Shown here: positions 1-7,626 of the stretch, in pieces
Numbering within the stretch: position 1 is the stretch's first letter
Layout: each line of letters begins with the position of its first letter
Assembly (NCBI GenBank): GCA_003213955.1
Contig: QCMG01000011.1
Location: 1 to 56,656 of the forward strand
From: Prochlorococcus sp. AG-418-M08
GTDB taxonomy: Bacteria > Cyanobacteriota > Cyanobacteriia > PCC-6307 > Cyanobiaceae
Direction of reading: 5' to 3'
DNA: 56,656 nucleotides
Program-made: the position numbers and the translations under genes
Notes under the pieces: generated by a model
Told to the model about the DNA's origin: nothing
Databases searched by the model: none
Seen by the model: only the letters and a program-made list of their open reading frames with translations

Positions 1-2384
1 TGATCTTTTTCAAAGCAAATCCTCTCATATTTTGATTGTATGGGTACACCTATGCCTATTTGATTGTCTTTATTAATTAGGGCTGGAGGGAGATATTTAA
101 TTTCAAATCTTTCATCTTCTTTTGGAGATATTCTTCCTCCTATTTCTTTAATTGCAGTAATGAAGAAATTCTTAACAAAGAAGGGTTGAATCCTTCTAGC
201 CATTGCTCTATCAATATCTTGTTTTAAACTTAGAACTTTTGTAGTATCAATATCTTGTTTAACTAATGCTCTTTCCTCTAAAAGTTCTTTTAAGTGATCT
301 GAGGAAATTGTTTCATCGATTCTTTCAAGTTTTTCTCTCACCTTTGGATCATCGTTATATCTTATAGCGTCAACTAAAAAATCTTTCAGAGATTTTCCGC
401 TAAATAATTTGCCGAGAACATCAAAAACTCGATCACCAAGGGCTTCTCTGGCGATCTCAAGTTTCTGCAAAAGCTGAATGTAAACGTCACCTTCTCTTGT
501 ATCTTTGGCTAATAAATTCCAAAGATGGCAAACTTCCTTTTGACCAATCCTATGTATTCTTCCAAATCTTTGTTCCAATCTATTGGGATTCCAAGGTAAA
601 TCATAATTAACCATCAAATGTGCTCTTTGAAGATTAACCCCTTCTCCTGCAGCATCGTTTGCTAAAAGTATCACAACATCAGGGTTGTTCATAAAGGCAT
701 TAACAACATCTCTCCTTTTATCTCTTGGAACTGAACCATGGATTTCCACAACTGATTCATCTCGACCTAATCTATTTTTTATTTTTTTTGATAGGTCAAA
801 TAACGTATCTTTAAATTCTGTAAAAATGACCAGTTTTCGTTGCGAACCTTTTGAGTCAACCATTAATGGATCATTTAAAATTCGATCCAGTTCGTTCCAT
901 TTTGCATCATTGTCAGCATGAACAACTCTTTTAGCCAAAATAGATAATTGATTTAAAGTCTCAATTTCAATTTCTAATTCGGCTAGAGTTTGGGCAGTTG
1001 TAGCATTATCCAAAAATTCATTTTCTTGTTCTTCAATATCATTTGCGTCTCCATCTTCATAAATATCTTCAATTTCTAAATCGCTTATATTTCTAATGTT
1101 CGGTTTGATTTTTAATTCTACGTTTGCGATTCTACCTTCTAAAAGCAGTTTTTCCTCTTTAAGTCTCGAAGTTAATTTATCTCTTCTTCTCTCAATTGAT
1201 TTAAATATTGCAAAAGGTGAGCTTGCTAATCTTCGTTGCAAGGTCATTAAAGCAAAACCAACATTCACTCTTCTTCTCCCACCTCCCTCTTGCTCAACAT
1301 TTCTTTCGGCTCTGTTCATTTCGTCTCTCACGTATTCCGTTACTCGTTCGTAAAGGATCTTTTCATTAGTAGTTAATTCGTATTGTGCTGTATAACTTTT
1401 TCTTTCAGGGAAGAGTTTTTTACCTTCAAATGTATAAAGATCTTCTTTTACTAGTCTTCTCATTAGATCTGTTGGGTCACTTCTATGAATAGAATCTCTT
1501 TGAATGCCTGCGAATCTATCTTCATCAAGTAATGACATGAATAATTGGAAATCATCTTCAATTCCGTTATGAGGCGTTGCTGTTAGCAGCAAAAGATTCC
1601 TTGTATGATTACCAATCCTTTTCCCAAGGTCATATCTTCTTGTGGTTCTAATTTCACCACTAAAATATTTAGCACTCATTCTATGGGATTCATCAATTAC
1701 AACTAGGTCATATTCTTGAGATTTGAGAATTCTTTCCTGAAGTTCTTCATTCCTTGATAACATATCCATCCTTGCGATAAGAAAAGATTTTTCATCAAAA
1801 GGATTCCCTAATCCAGTTGAATTAATTAAGTCTCTGGTAAGAAGATCAAATTGAAGATCAAATTTTTCCTTCAATTCGTCTTGCCATTGCTCTGTTAAAG
1901 AACCTGGCGCAACAATTAAACATCTTTCTAAATCCCCTCTAATAATTAGTTCCTTAATAAGTAAACCAGCCATTATTGTTTTCCCTGCTCCTGGGTCATC
2001 AGCCAATAGAAATCTCATTGGTTGTTGATTGAGCATATATTCGTACACGGCACTTATTTGATGAGGTAGAGGATCTATGTCACTACTGCTGATAGCAACG
2101 TATGGATCAAAAAGGTAAGCAAGTCGTATTCTTTCTGCTTCAAGAGCTAATTTAAATTTTTCACCATCTCCTTTAAAGCTCCATTTTCTTCCGCCACTTA
2201 TAAGCTCCAAATTAGATTCTTGATCTCTAAAAAGTAGTTGCTCGCTTGTATTACCTTCGCTATCTCTAACTATTACTTGACAACACTCTCCCATCATTCG
2301 TGTACTAATAATTTGTACAGTTTCTTTCCCCAATATTCCTTTAACTTGTGATTCTGGTTTTAAATTTTCAAGCTTTAAGACCAC
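1..2384 (-). CDS. SNF2/RapA-type helicase, DrmD-like (C-terminus cut by window edge)
   Basis: About 794 codons are visible and the 3' end lies outside the window. The start is GTG at 2384, because an in-frame TAA lies just upstream. Helicase motifs appear in order: Walker A DDPGAGKT (about residues 129-136), motif II DESH (about 231), TATPHNG, FTEFKDT, EIHGSVPRDKR, and the final block ending FGRIHRIGQ. This is an ATP-driven double-stranded DNA translocase of the SNF2/RapA class. The layout and N-terminal region resemble DrmD, the SNF2 helicase of class 1 DISARM anti-phage systems, but no other DISARM gene is visible, so a stand-alone helicase is equally possible. It lies downstream of the RepA-like gene on the same strand with about 110 bases between. 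The helicase class is secure; DrmD is inference. Confidence 0.85.
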   Translation of the reverse strand, partial: MVLKLENLKPESQVKGILGKETVQIISTRMMGECCQVIVRDSEGNTSEQLLFRDQESNLELISGGRKWSFKGDGEKFKLALEAERIRLAYLFDPYVAISSSDIDPLPHQISAVYEYMLNQQPMRFLLADDPGAGKTIMAGLLIKELIIRGDLERCLIVAPGSLTEQWQDELKEKFDLQFDLLTRDLINSTGLGNPFDEKSFLIARMDMLSRNEELQERILKSQEYDLVVIDESHRMSAKYFSGEIRTTRRYDLGKRIGNHTRNLLLLTATPHNGIEDDFQLFMSLLDEDRFAGIQRDSIHRSDPTDLMRRLVKEDLYTFEGKKLFPERKSYTAQYELTTNEKILYERVTEYVRDEMNRAERNVEQEGGGRRRVNVGFALMTLQRRLASSPFAIFKSIERRRDKLTSRLKEEKLLLEGRIANVELKIKPNIRNISDLEIEDIYEDGDANDIEEQENEFLDNATTAQTLAELEIEIETLNQLSILAKRVVHADNDAKWNELDRILNDPLMVDSKGSQRKLVIFTEFKDTLFDLSKKIKNRLGRDESVVEIHGSVPRDKRRDVVNAFMNNPDVVILLANDAAGEGVNLQRAHLMVNYDLPWNPNRLEQRFGRIHRIGQKEVCHLWNLLAKDTREGDVYIQLLQKLEIAREALGDRVFDVLGKLFSGKSLKDFLVDAIRYNDDPKVREKLERIDETISSDHLKELLEERALVKQDIDTTKVLSLKQDIDRAMARRIQPFFVKNFFITAIKEIGGRISPKEDERFEIKYLPPALINKDNQIGIGVPIQSKYERICFEKD

Positions 2385-2495
2385 AATTTCTAATTATGCT
2401 TTCAAATAATTTATACTATTTATGTGTGTTTAGCTTTTAAAAGTTTATGTTTCATTAATTTTGACTACTTTATCGCGCATGTATAAAAACCTTTA

Positions 2496-3548
2496 TCAAG
2501 ATTTTTTGGAACCATACAAATGGATAGGGCGGCCGTTTTCTATTTTTTGATCTTCTCTTAATATCTTCTCTTCTGTAAATAAGTGTCTCAATATTCCTCG
2601 AGTATGTTGTTCACTAAATCCTATATTCTTTGAAATATTTTTTACATCTAGATAATCGTTTTTCTGTTTTAATAATTCTAGGATTCTAGAACGACATAAA
2701 TTTTCTTCTTTTGGTGATAACTGATTTTTACCAGAGGAGTGATAATACCATTTAAAAGTTTCTTGATCACCTTGAATATTTAGTAAAGAACCTTCGTCAC
2801 AATTTCTCCCCTTTAAGCAACTAAAAAGGAAGTGATCTTCAAAATTAGGTTTAATAGATTTATGAATACTCCAAATATCACTTGCTGCAGAATAGATTGA
2901 TTGATTTCCCATGACATCATGTTTATTTACATTTATCCTTTCGCCATGCTCTGGTTTTTTTAAGTGCGAAGAAAATATTATGGGAATATTTTTTTCGCTT
3001 GCTAAATCATTTAGTTTATAAAGAGGTAATGCAAATTCAGCATCCTTATATGAATATTTACCGCCGGTTAGAAGAGTTGTAATGGAATCTAAAAAAACTA
3101 CATCACAATAATTTCCTATTAATTCACTCAACTTTTGAATATTTAATTTATCAAAACCTCCATCTTTAAATAAAAAATCAACATTATCTGACACTCCAAT
3201 TATTTTTATCTTATGAGCACAATTACTTCTTGATTCGTCAGCTTGAATAAATAAAACTCTCCCTTTTTTTGCAGAAAAAGTATTTAAGAATTTACTGCCT
3301 TCACCTATCGCAGATGCCATTGCATACATTAAAGATGTTTTACCGCTGGAGGATTCACCCGCAAGAAGTATCAGATTTTTCTTTTCAATAATTTTGTCAA
3401 TTATCCAATCTACTTTTTTGGTAATTAGTTTTAAATCTTTTGATGAAATAGGTTTTTGTACATTGTTAGATGGTGTCGATCCAATCTTAAATTTTTTATG
3501 CATTTGGTTCTCGTAATTATGATTTTGTAGCTTTTGTTTTTTTTTCAA
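2496..3548 (-). CDS. RepA-like RecA-fold (AAA_25) ATPase of an integrative element
   Basis: A 350-residue ATPase when read from a TTG codon. It has Walker A GESSSGKT (residues 64-71), Walker B VVFLDS (about 150-155), a sensor-like SSHLKKP near 195-201, and a C-terminal winged-helix-like segment (about 275-345). This matches the hexameric RepA/KaiC-like ATPases of plasmids, satellites and integrative elements, which act as replicative helicases or loaders. The TTG start is weak: an in-frame stop lies just upstream and no good ribosome site precedes it. The strong signal, GGAGG followed by ATG at 3579, is out of frame and reaches this frame only across a nine-A run at 3537-3545. It is the last gene of a three-gene operon with the excisionase-like and basic small proteins. 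ATPase assignment is firm; a replication role is inferred from context. Confidence 0.8.
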   Translation of the reverse strand: MKKKQKLQNHNYENQMHKKFKIGSTPSNNVQKPISSKDLKLITKKVDWIIDKIIEKKNLILLAGESSSGKTSLMYAMASAIGEGSKFLNTFSAKKGRVLFIQADESRSNCAHKIKIIGVSDNVDFLFKDGGFDKLNIQKLSELIGNYCDVVFLDSITTLLTGGKYSYKDAEFALPLYKLNDLASEKNIPIIFSSHLKKPEHGERINVNKHDVMGNQSIYSAASDIWSIHKSIKPNFEDHFLFSCLKGRNCDEGSLLNIQGDQETFKWYYHSSGKNQLSPKEENLCRSRILELLKQKNDYLDVKNISKNIGFSEQHTRGILRHLFTEEKILREDQKIENGRPIHLYGSKKS

Positions 3549-3590
3549 TGTCTACGTAGCCGAAGTCTTCTAATGTCATTTCGTAACCTC
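3537..3590 (-). other. Out-of-frame coupled start plus A9 slippery run ahead of the RepA-like frame
   Basis: On the minus strand a GGAGG box is followed at ideal spacing by ATG at 3579-3577, which overlaps the TGA of the upstream gene as ATGA, a typical translational-coupling junction. That frame reads about 14 codons into nine consecutive A residues (3545-3537) and ends at a stop soon after. The ATPase frame is entered from it by skipping one A (+1), or from a transcript or template with eight A residues. Polymerase slippage at such runs is a known way to make two products. A homopolymer sequencing error or strain-specific phase variation would look identical. Confidence 0.6.
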
Positions 3591-3833
3591 CTTTTTTAAT
3601 TCACTTATTATTTGTTCACCTTGCCTTATAAGACGACCTCGGTAATGAAACTCTTTAAGGATTTCAGAGACATTCCAAAGGATGCTGGAATTGATATTTG
3701 CTCCAAAAATATAATGTTTTTCTTCGATTAAAAAACCATTTTTTATATCACGATTCTTCTTGAGAAATTGAGAACTAACTCCTAAATAAGCAGTAGCTTC
3801 TCTCGTTGGTAACCAACGTAAATCATTTTCCAT
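3576..3833 (-). CDS. Small excisionase-like helix-turn-helix protein
   Basis: An 85-residue protein. Near its N-terminus, WLPTREATAYLGVSSQFLKK reads as a MerR/excisionase-type winged helix, in which an L-P-T-R-E-A opening leads into a Y-L-G-V turn. An LWNVSEILKEF stretch and a basic C-terminus follow. A strong AGGAGG lies just before the ATG. Such small HTH proteins in integrative elements act as recombination directionality factors or as regulators. It sits between the basic small protein and the RepA-like ATPase, and its stop codon overlaps the next ATG. It lies more than 3 kb from the integrase, so a role in excision is inference. Without a search it could also simply be an operon repressor. 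Confidence 0.65.
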   Translation of the reverse strand: MENDLRWLPTREATAYLGVSSQFLKKNRDIKNGFLIEEKHYIFGANINSSILWNVSEILKEFHYRGRLIRQGEQIISELKKEVTK

Positions 3834-3860
3834 TTTGAAACTCCTCCTGAGTTTAAGAAA

Positions 3861-4076
3861 TTATTTCTTAGCTTTCTTTTCTTTCTCTTTTTCAAGCTCA
3901 CTAACGGCAGCCTTAACACTCGAAGGTAACTTTTCCGCATGAGGATTAAATTTGTTAGCTTTTGGTGCGGTACCATTTGCTTTATTCCTCATTACAAATT
4001 CAGCACTAGGAATCAAAGAATCTTCACGCTTTCCTTTGGGTACTCGAAATCTACGATTATTAATTTTGACTGTCAT
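3861..4076 (-). CDS. Small basic protein of unknown function, first gene of the RepA-like operon
   Basis: A 71-residue, strongly basic protein. It has an N-terminal segment with NNRRFRVPKGKR and ends in a charged helix of alternating lysine and glutamate. No domain is recognised. The composition suggests a soluble nucleic-acid-associated protein. It starts with ATG and is followed after 27 bases by the excisionase-like gene on the same strand, so it is probably the leader gene of the three-gene operon. The inverted repeat at 4131-4146 lies in its upstream region. Coding status rests on operon context and clean spacing. Confidence 0.55.
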   Translation of the reverse strand: MTVKINNRRFRVPKGKREDSLIPSAEFVMRNKANGTAPKANKFNPHAEKLPSSVKAAVSELEKEKEKKAKK

Positions 4077-4130
4077 AGTGTCGCCTCAAGAGAGTTAGAA
4101 TATGCGACTTGTAAATCCTTAAAACTTACA

Positions 4131-4146
4131 TTCAGGTGAGCCTGAA
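4131..4146. promoter_or_regulatory. Inverted repeat TTCAGG-N4-CCTGAA upstream of the RepA-like operon
   Basis: A perfect 6-base inverted repeat with a four-base spacer lies about 55-70 bases upstream of the ATG at 4076. The position fits an operator for a dimeric repressor of the operon. No cognate regulator is identified, and no convincing -35/-10 pair was found beside it. Confidence 0.4.
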
Positions 4147-4189
4147 CCCAATGGACAGGGGCGTGCCTTAGAGTTGTTAATTTTATTAT

Positions 4190-4213
4190 ATAGATGTATT
4201 TAAATACGTCTAT
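4190..4213. repeat. 24-base near-perfect palindrome centred on ATTTAAAT
   Basis: Two 12-base arms (ATAGATGTATTT and its complement) match except for one T/G pair. The palindrome lies between the end of the secreted-protein gene at 4220 and the inverted repeat at 4131-4146. It could be a terminator stem, a protein-binding site or a recombination or replication site. It has no loop and no T-run, which argues against a simple terminator. Confidence 0.45.
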
Positions 4214-4219
4214 AAATAT

Positions 4220-5308
4220 TTATTTATTCAATTCATTCAAAGCCAAATTTTTATTATTAAACTTTTTTAAAGGTACTAAAAATTCCTTTTTATTTTTGTC
4301 TTCAAAAATCCCAAAAATATAATATCCTCCCAACCATCCAATAGTCCCTCCTGATTGATAACCAATCCTAATCAAATAAGAATCATTACATTGAGATAGT
4401 TGTTTTGCTAATTTATTGCACTTGGATAAATCTACTCTTTTAAGCACTTCATAATGAGATTTATAACGATTATGATTCTCTTTATCTTTAATATCATTTT
4501 GTTGATAAATAACATTTTCGACCAGAACTAATTCATTCATTGTTTCTTCATTTTTTACAAAACCATTTTCTAAGTTCCATTTAAAACAGTCATTTAAATT
4601 AATAGAAACAGAGTAAACATTATCTTTAGATATTTTAGATTTAATTTCATAACCCAAAGGAATAGTTTTACCAATATATACTCCTGGACTATATTCAAAT
4701 TTTGTTTTATTTTTAATCCCAAATTCTTCTGTAAATAAATCTACTTTTGGTTTCTCAAAATATCCAAATGTAGCAAAACATGTCGGAGGAATAATTCCTT
4801 TGTTTGTCTCCCAACCAATAAGATTTTTATTATCAAATTGTTCTTGATTTACTCCATTTATTGATTTAATAGTCCAATTTCCACTTTCCATTCTGTCAAA
4901 CCAGATTAGACCATGAGAAATCATGAATCCTCTCCATCCAATAGAATCACAATCTATTTCAGTATTGATAACTTTATTAACCCATTTTTTAGGGAAGATT
5001 TGATCAAAACTTTTATTCTTTATAAATTCTCTCCTTGGACCATTTTGAAGTTCATCAATTAGAACATTTTTATAAATTCCTTGAATATCTTTTTTTGCTA
5101 TAAGAGTTTGAATCTTTCTCCCAAAATCATGAGCTTCCTGTCTGTCATAGTAGTCATAATTTTGTTTCTTTTTTAATAAAGAACAATCTTTTCTCCTTGG
5201 TATTTGACTTTCAGAATTTGCTGCAAGTGGCACCGTAAAAATTATCAATAAGGCTATTATTAATTTCTTAAAAGAGAACTCTGATCGGAACTTATCTTTC
5301 TGAACCAT
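4220..5308 (-). CDS. Secreted or membrane-anchored protein of unknown function
   Basis: A 362-residue protein. After a basic N-terminus (residues 1-14) a hydrophobic segment around residues 15-31 ends in an A-A-N-S-E region, a plausible signal peptide or signal anchor. The mature part is rich in aromatic, lysine and asparagine residues, with scattered cysteines that could form disulfides. No known domain is recognised. Its ATG lies inside the 3' end of the upstream gene (17-base overlap), so the two are co-translated and probably cooperate in the cell envelope. It is cargo of the island and unlikely to be core, given its position between integrase and RepA-like operon. Confidence 0.65.
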   Translation of the reverse strand: MVQKDKFRSEFSFKKLIIALLIIFTVPLAANSESQIPRRKDCSLLKKKQNYDYYDRQEAHDFGRKIQTLIAKKDIQGIYKNVLIDELQNGPRREFIKNKSFDQIFPKKWVNKVINTEIDCDSIGWRGFMISHGLIWFDRMESGNWTIKSINGVNQEQFDNKNLIGWETNKGIIPPTCFATFGYFEKPKVDLFTEEFGIKNKTKFEYSPGVYIGKTIPLGYEIKSKISKDNVYSVSINLNDCFKWNLENGFVKNEETMNELVLVENVIYQQNDIKDKENHNRYKSHYEVLKRVDLSKCNKLAKQLSQCNDSYLIRIGYQSGGTIGWLGGYYIFGIFEDKNKKEFLVPLKKFNNKNLALNELNK

Positions 5309-5753
5309 TTACCCAGCCATTTGATCTACATTTACCAGAATTGTTGATGTCATAGCTATCGCACCAATAGCTATTTAAAGCAAATATGACATTGCTTTTA
5401 ATTTTTTTTGCCCCGCCTGAAACTGGCAAATAATGTATACCTTTTTTTGAATTTAATGTTTCTGAACAAAAGAAATCAGGACCGCACATTGCGTATGCTA
5501 TACCCTCCTCATTTAAATAAAGAATTGCTCCTGACCCAGTATTTCTCCAATAAGGTATTCCTGGAAATCCATTCTCTTTTGCTTTTTGATGGTGGCGAGC
5601 AACTCTTGTTTGATTTGATTCAAAAACATATTTCCACTCAAATTTTGGGAGATTTACAAAAAGAACCCAAAAAATTATCGGTCCATATATAGCTCCAACC
5701 CAAGCCCAAAGGCCATACCTTTTGCTATTTTTTATTTTTTGATTATTAGGCAT
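5292..5753 (-). CDS. Single-pass membrane protein of unknown function
   Basis: A 153-residue protein with a basic N-terminus and one clear transmembrane segment (about residues 13-33, GLWAWVGAIYGPIIFWVLFV). A roughly 120-residue outward domain follows, with four cysteines (CGPDFFC, then WCDS and KCRS) that may pair. The PYWRNTGSG and FALNSYWC stretches resemble secreted pilin-like or periplasmic proteins, but no family is recognised. It overlaps the next gene by 17 bases, indicating a two-gene unit. N-terminal topology suggests an anchor with the remainder in the periplasm or thylakoid lumen. A pilin-like role is only one speculative reading. Confidence 0.6.
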   Translation of the reverse strand: MPNNQKIKNSKRYGLWAWVGAIYGPIIFWVLFVNLPKFEWKYVFESNQTRVARHHQKAKENGFPGIPYWRNTGSGAILYLNEEGIAYAMCGPDFFCSETLNSKKGIHYLPVSGGAKKIKSNVIFALNSYWCDSYDINNSGKCRSNGWVNGSER

Positions 5754-5761
5754 CGCTGTAT

Positions 5762-5968
5762 TTAATTTTTTTGTTTGAATAAATTTTGAATAACGTATAC
5801 ATCTTTTGCTTCAGGATATTTTTGCTGGAAAATTTTTACAGCACTATTAGGGGACAGCGCAAAGAGATTTGTTTTTATTCTGTATTCTTCTACCAATCCA
5901 GAAACTAAAAAACTTTTCAAAACCAACCAATGTTTTCCTCTAATTTTATATTGCTTGTCAACTTTAAT
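5762..5968 (-). CDS. Short coding-like frame without a normal start; possible remnant gene
   Basis: A frame of up to 68 codons ends at TAA (5764-5762). It reads like protein: basic start, a KHWLVLKSFLVSG segment, then ALSPNSAVKIFQQKYPEAKD and VIQNLFKQKN. An in-frame TAA lies just upstream of an ATT codon at 5968, and there is no ATG or GTG. The first usable initiator is TTG at 5926, giving 54 residues. It lies just upstream of the membrane-protein gene on the same strand. Either it is a small gene with a TTG or ATT start, or the 5' end of an eroded gene is missing. The rest of the 331-base gap (5969-6084) shows only AT-rich sequence that may hold the promoter of the rightward gene. Confidence 0.4.
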   Translation of the reverse strand: MKVDKQYKIRGKHWLVLKSFLVSGLVEEYRIKTNLFALSPNSAVKIFQQKYPEAKDVYVIQNLFKQKN

Positions 5969-6084
5969 TTCTTATAGACACAAACAATTATTGTAATTTT
6001 GTTTTTATTTCTAATAAAAAATACACAAAACCAATACTAAGGATTATTTTATGTTCCAAGATAAAAAATAAAATTTATTATTCG

Positions 6085-7236
6085 ATGATGGATTTTGATT
6101 TTAATTTCAAACCCAGTGATTATTACGATGGAGATATTCAAAAGGAAATTTTAGAATCCCCAAATGATCTTGATGAGTTTGCAGAGAACGGAGTTACTAT
6201 TGCAGGAATTTATTTTGGCGACGGTCCCTATAATCCAACATTAGCCCATCTAGTTGCTCGTTTTTTTAATGGAAAATATCATTACAAATTAATAGAAGAT
6301 GATTTTGAGAATGTATATAAGTTGAAGCATTTCGAGAGTAATGAACCACTAACTTTAAAGCAGGTTATTGAAAATATTGATACGGCAATATTAACCAATT
6401 CTGATGAGACAGACTATGAAGAATTACCTTTAGGAGTAATGGAGTCCCAGTTGATGAGAAGATTTAGTTGTAATGAAGAGAAAGAAGAAATACTGAGATC
6501 TTTTGAAATTTATTCTAAGTTTTATCCTTTAGAAGAATATTATTCTGTGCAAAAAGAAATTTGGTTAAAGCATCTTATTTGTGATGATAAAGATGAGAAG
6601 AACAAAAAAATTGATGATGCTAAGAGATTATTATTTAATGATTTTATAGAAAAACAAATTAATGATTTTGAGAAAAAGCAATCATGGGCAGAGCCAGGTA
6701 TCTATAAAAAACTGGTTAAATCTAAAGATGAAGAAAATACTATTCTCACTAAAATTTCTAACGGGGAGTCTAAAACCTGCGAATTTAAAGAGTCTTTAAG
6801 TTTAGATGTTCGCCAATCTGAAAATAATAAGTCATATGTCCCAAAAAAAGAGGAAAAAATTGAATTGTCAGTGCTAAAAACTATTGCTGGATTCCTAAAC
6901 TCAGATGGAGGTGAATTGTTTATTGGTGTAAATGATGAATCAATAATTTGTGGGATTGAAAATGAATTGAAAAGATTTCATAAATCCTCAAAGGATAAAA
7001 TGCAATTACATTTAAAAAGTTTAATCAAGCAAAATATTGGTTTAGGTTCAAGTAATTACATTAATTTAGAATTGAAAAAAGTTAATGATAAAGCGATAAT
7101 CCATGTAATATGCAAGAAGTCAGATGAACCAGTTTATATTAAGGATAAAGATTTTTATATTAGAACCGGACCTGCTACAGATAAGTTAGAGGGTCGGGAA
7201 TTAGTAAACTATACAACTAGTAGATTTAAGAATTAA
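6085..7236 (+). CDS. Schlafen/AlbA_2-domain protein, candidate defence or regulatory cargo
   Basis: A 383-residue protein in two parts. Residues 1 to about 225 are acidic and match no family I recognise. From about 228 an AlbA_2 (Schlafen-like, divergent AAA) domain follows: CEFKESLSL at 232, then LKTIAGFLNSDGGELFIGVN (about 264-283), and VKV-like strands ending with YIKDKDFYIRTGPAT near 355-370. AlbA_2 domains bind nucleic acid or nucleotide and occur in transcription regulators and many anti-phage proteins. It is the only rightward gene in the island, set between the secreted-protein pair and the integrase operon, with its own promoter implied. Two ATG codons (6085, 6088) stand in tandem. 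Domain call is solid; a defence role is inference. Confidence 0.75.
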   Translation: MMDFDFNFKPSDYYDGDIQKEILESPNDLDEFAENGVTIAGIYFGDGPYNPTLAHLVARFFNGKYHYKLIEDDFENVYKLKHFESNEPLTLKQVIENIDTAILTNSDETDYEELPLGVMESQLMRRFSCNEEKEEILRSFEIYSKFYPLEEYYSVQKEIWLKHLICDDKDEKNKKIDDAKRLLFNDFIEKQINDFEKKQSWAEPGIYKKLVKSKDEENTILTKISNGESKTCEFKESLSLDVRQSENNKSYVPKKEEKIELSVLKTIAGFLNSDGGELFIGVNDESIICGIENELKRFHKSSKDKMQLHLKSLIKQNIGLGSSNYINLELKKVNDKAIIHVICKKSDEPVYIKDKDFYIRTGPATDKLEGRELVNYTTSRFKN

Positions 7237-7339
7237 TATTTAACTTTATTTCATTGCTCATAACATATTTATTAATATTTTTCTAAGTGTCTTAAATAAA
7301 GGATTAAATTAGTTTTTTAAATTGTTTTTAAAAATTATT

Positions 7340-7624
7340 TTAATCTTTAGGCCATTGATGAGGAACTAAACCACCAAGAGCCGCCCTATTTCTTGGGGTG
7401 TCTTTGAAAAATGCCGCATCACAATTACGACAGCCCCAGGTCCTATCAATTGGAAAATCTGGAATGCAGCCAATTAAATAAATATTGTCATTATTAAAGT
7501 CCTCTTCTGTTGGATAACCTAAAACAGCTTTTCTAACTTCTTTTTTTTTACATCTAGGGCAAATAGTTGGTTTCCTGTCAGTAATAAACCAATCTTCTCT
7601 CTCTGGTATTGGATTGCAGTTCAT
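7340..7624 (-). CDS. Small zinc-ribbon protein translationally linked to the integrase
   Basis: A 94-residue protein with two cysteine pairs, CPRC (about residues 22-25) and CRNC (about 66-69). These flank a conserved-looking core, VRKAVLGYPTEEDF, then LIGC and the tryptophan in RTWGC. The pattern fits a widespread family of small uncharacterised zinc-ribbon proteins that carry a G-Y-P-T-E-E-type motif and an L-x-G-C turn. The ATG follows the integrase stop codon by two bases, with a GAGG ribosome site lying in the integrase 3' end. The pair is therefore one operon, and the product may assist recombination or element regulation. No function is known to me. Confidence 0.7.
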   Translation of the reverse strand: MNCNPIPEREDWFITDRKPTICPRCKKKEVRKAVLGYPTEEDFNNDNIYLIGCIPDFPIDRTWGCRNCDAAFFKDTPRNRAALGGLVPHQWPKD

Positions 7625-7626
7625 AA

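Noticed and set aside
685-1353. Two rightward open frames of 78 and 85 codons
   Set aside because: They lie antisense within the SNF2-type helicase, whose motifs are unbroken; they have no ribosome site or family features.
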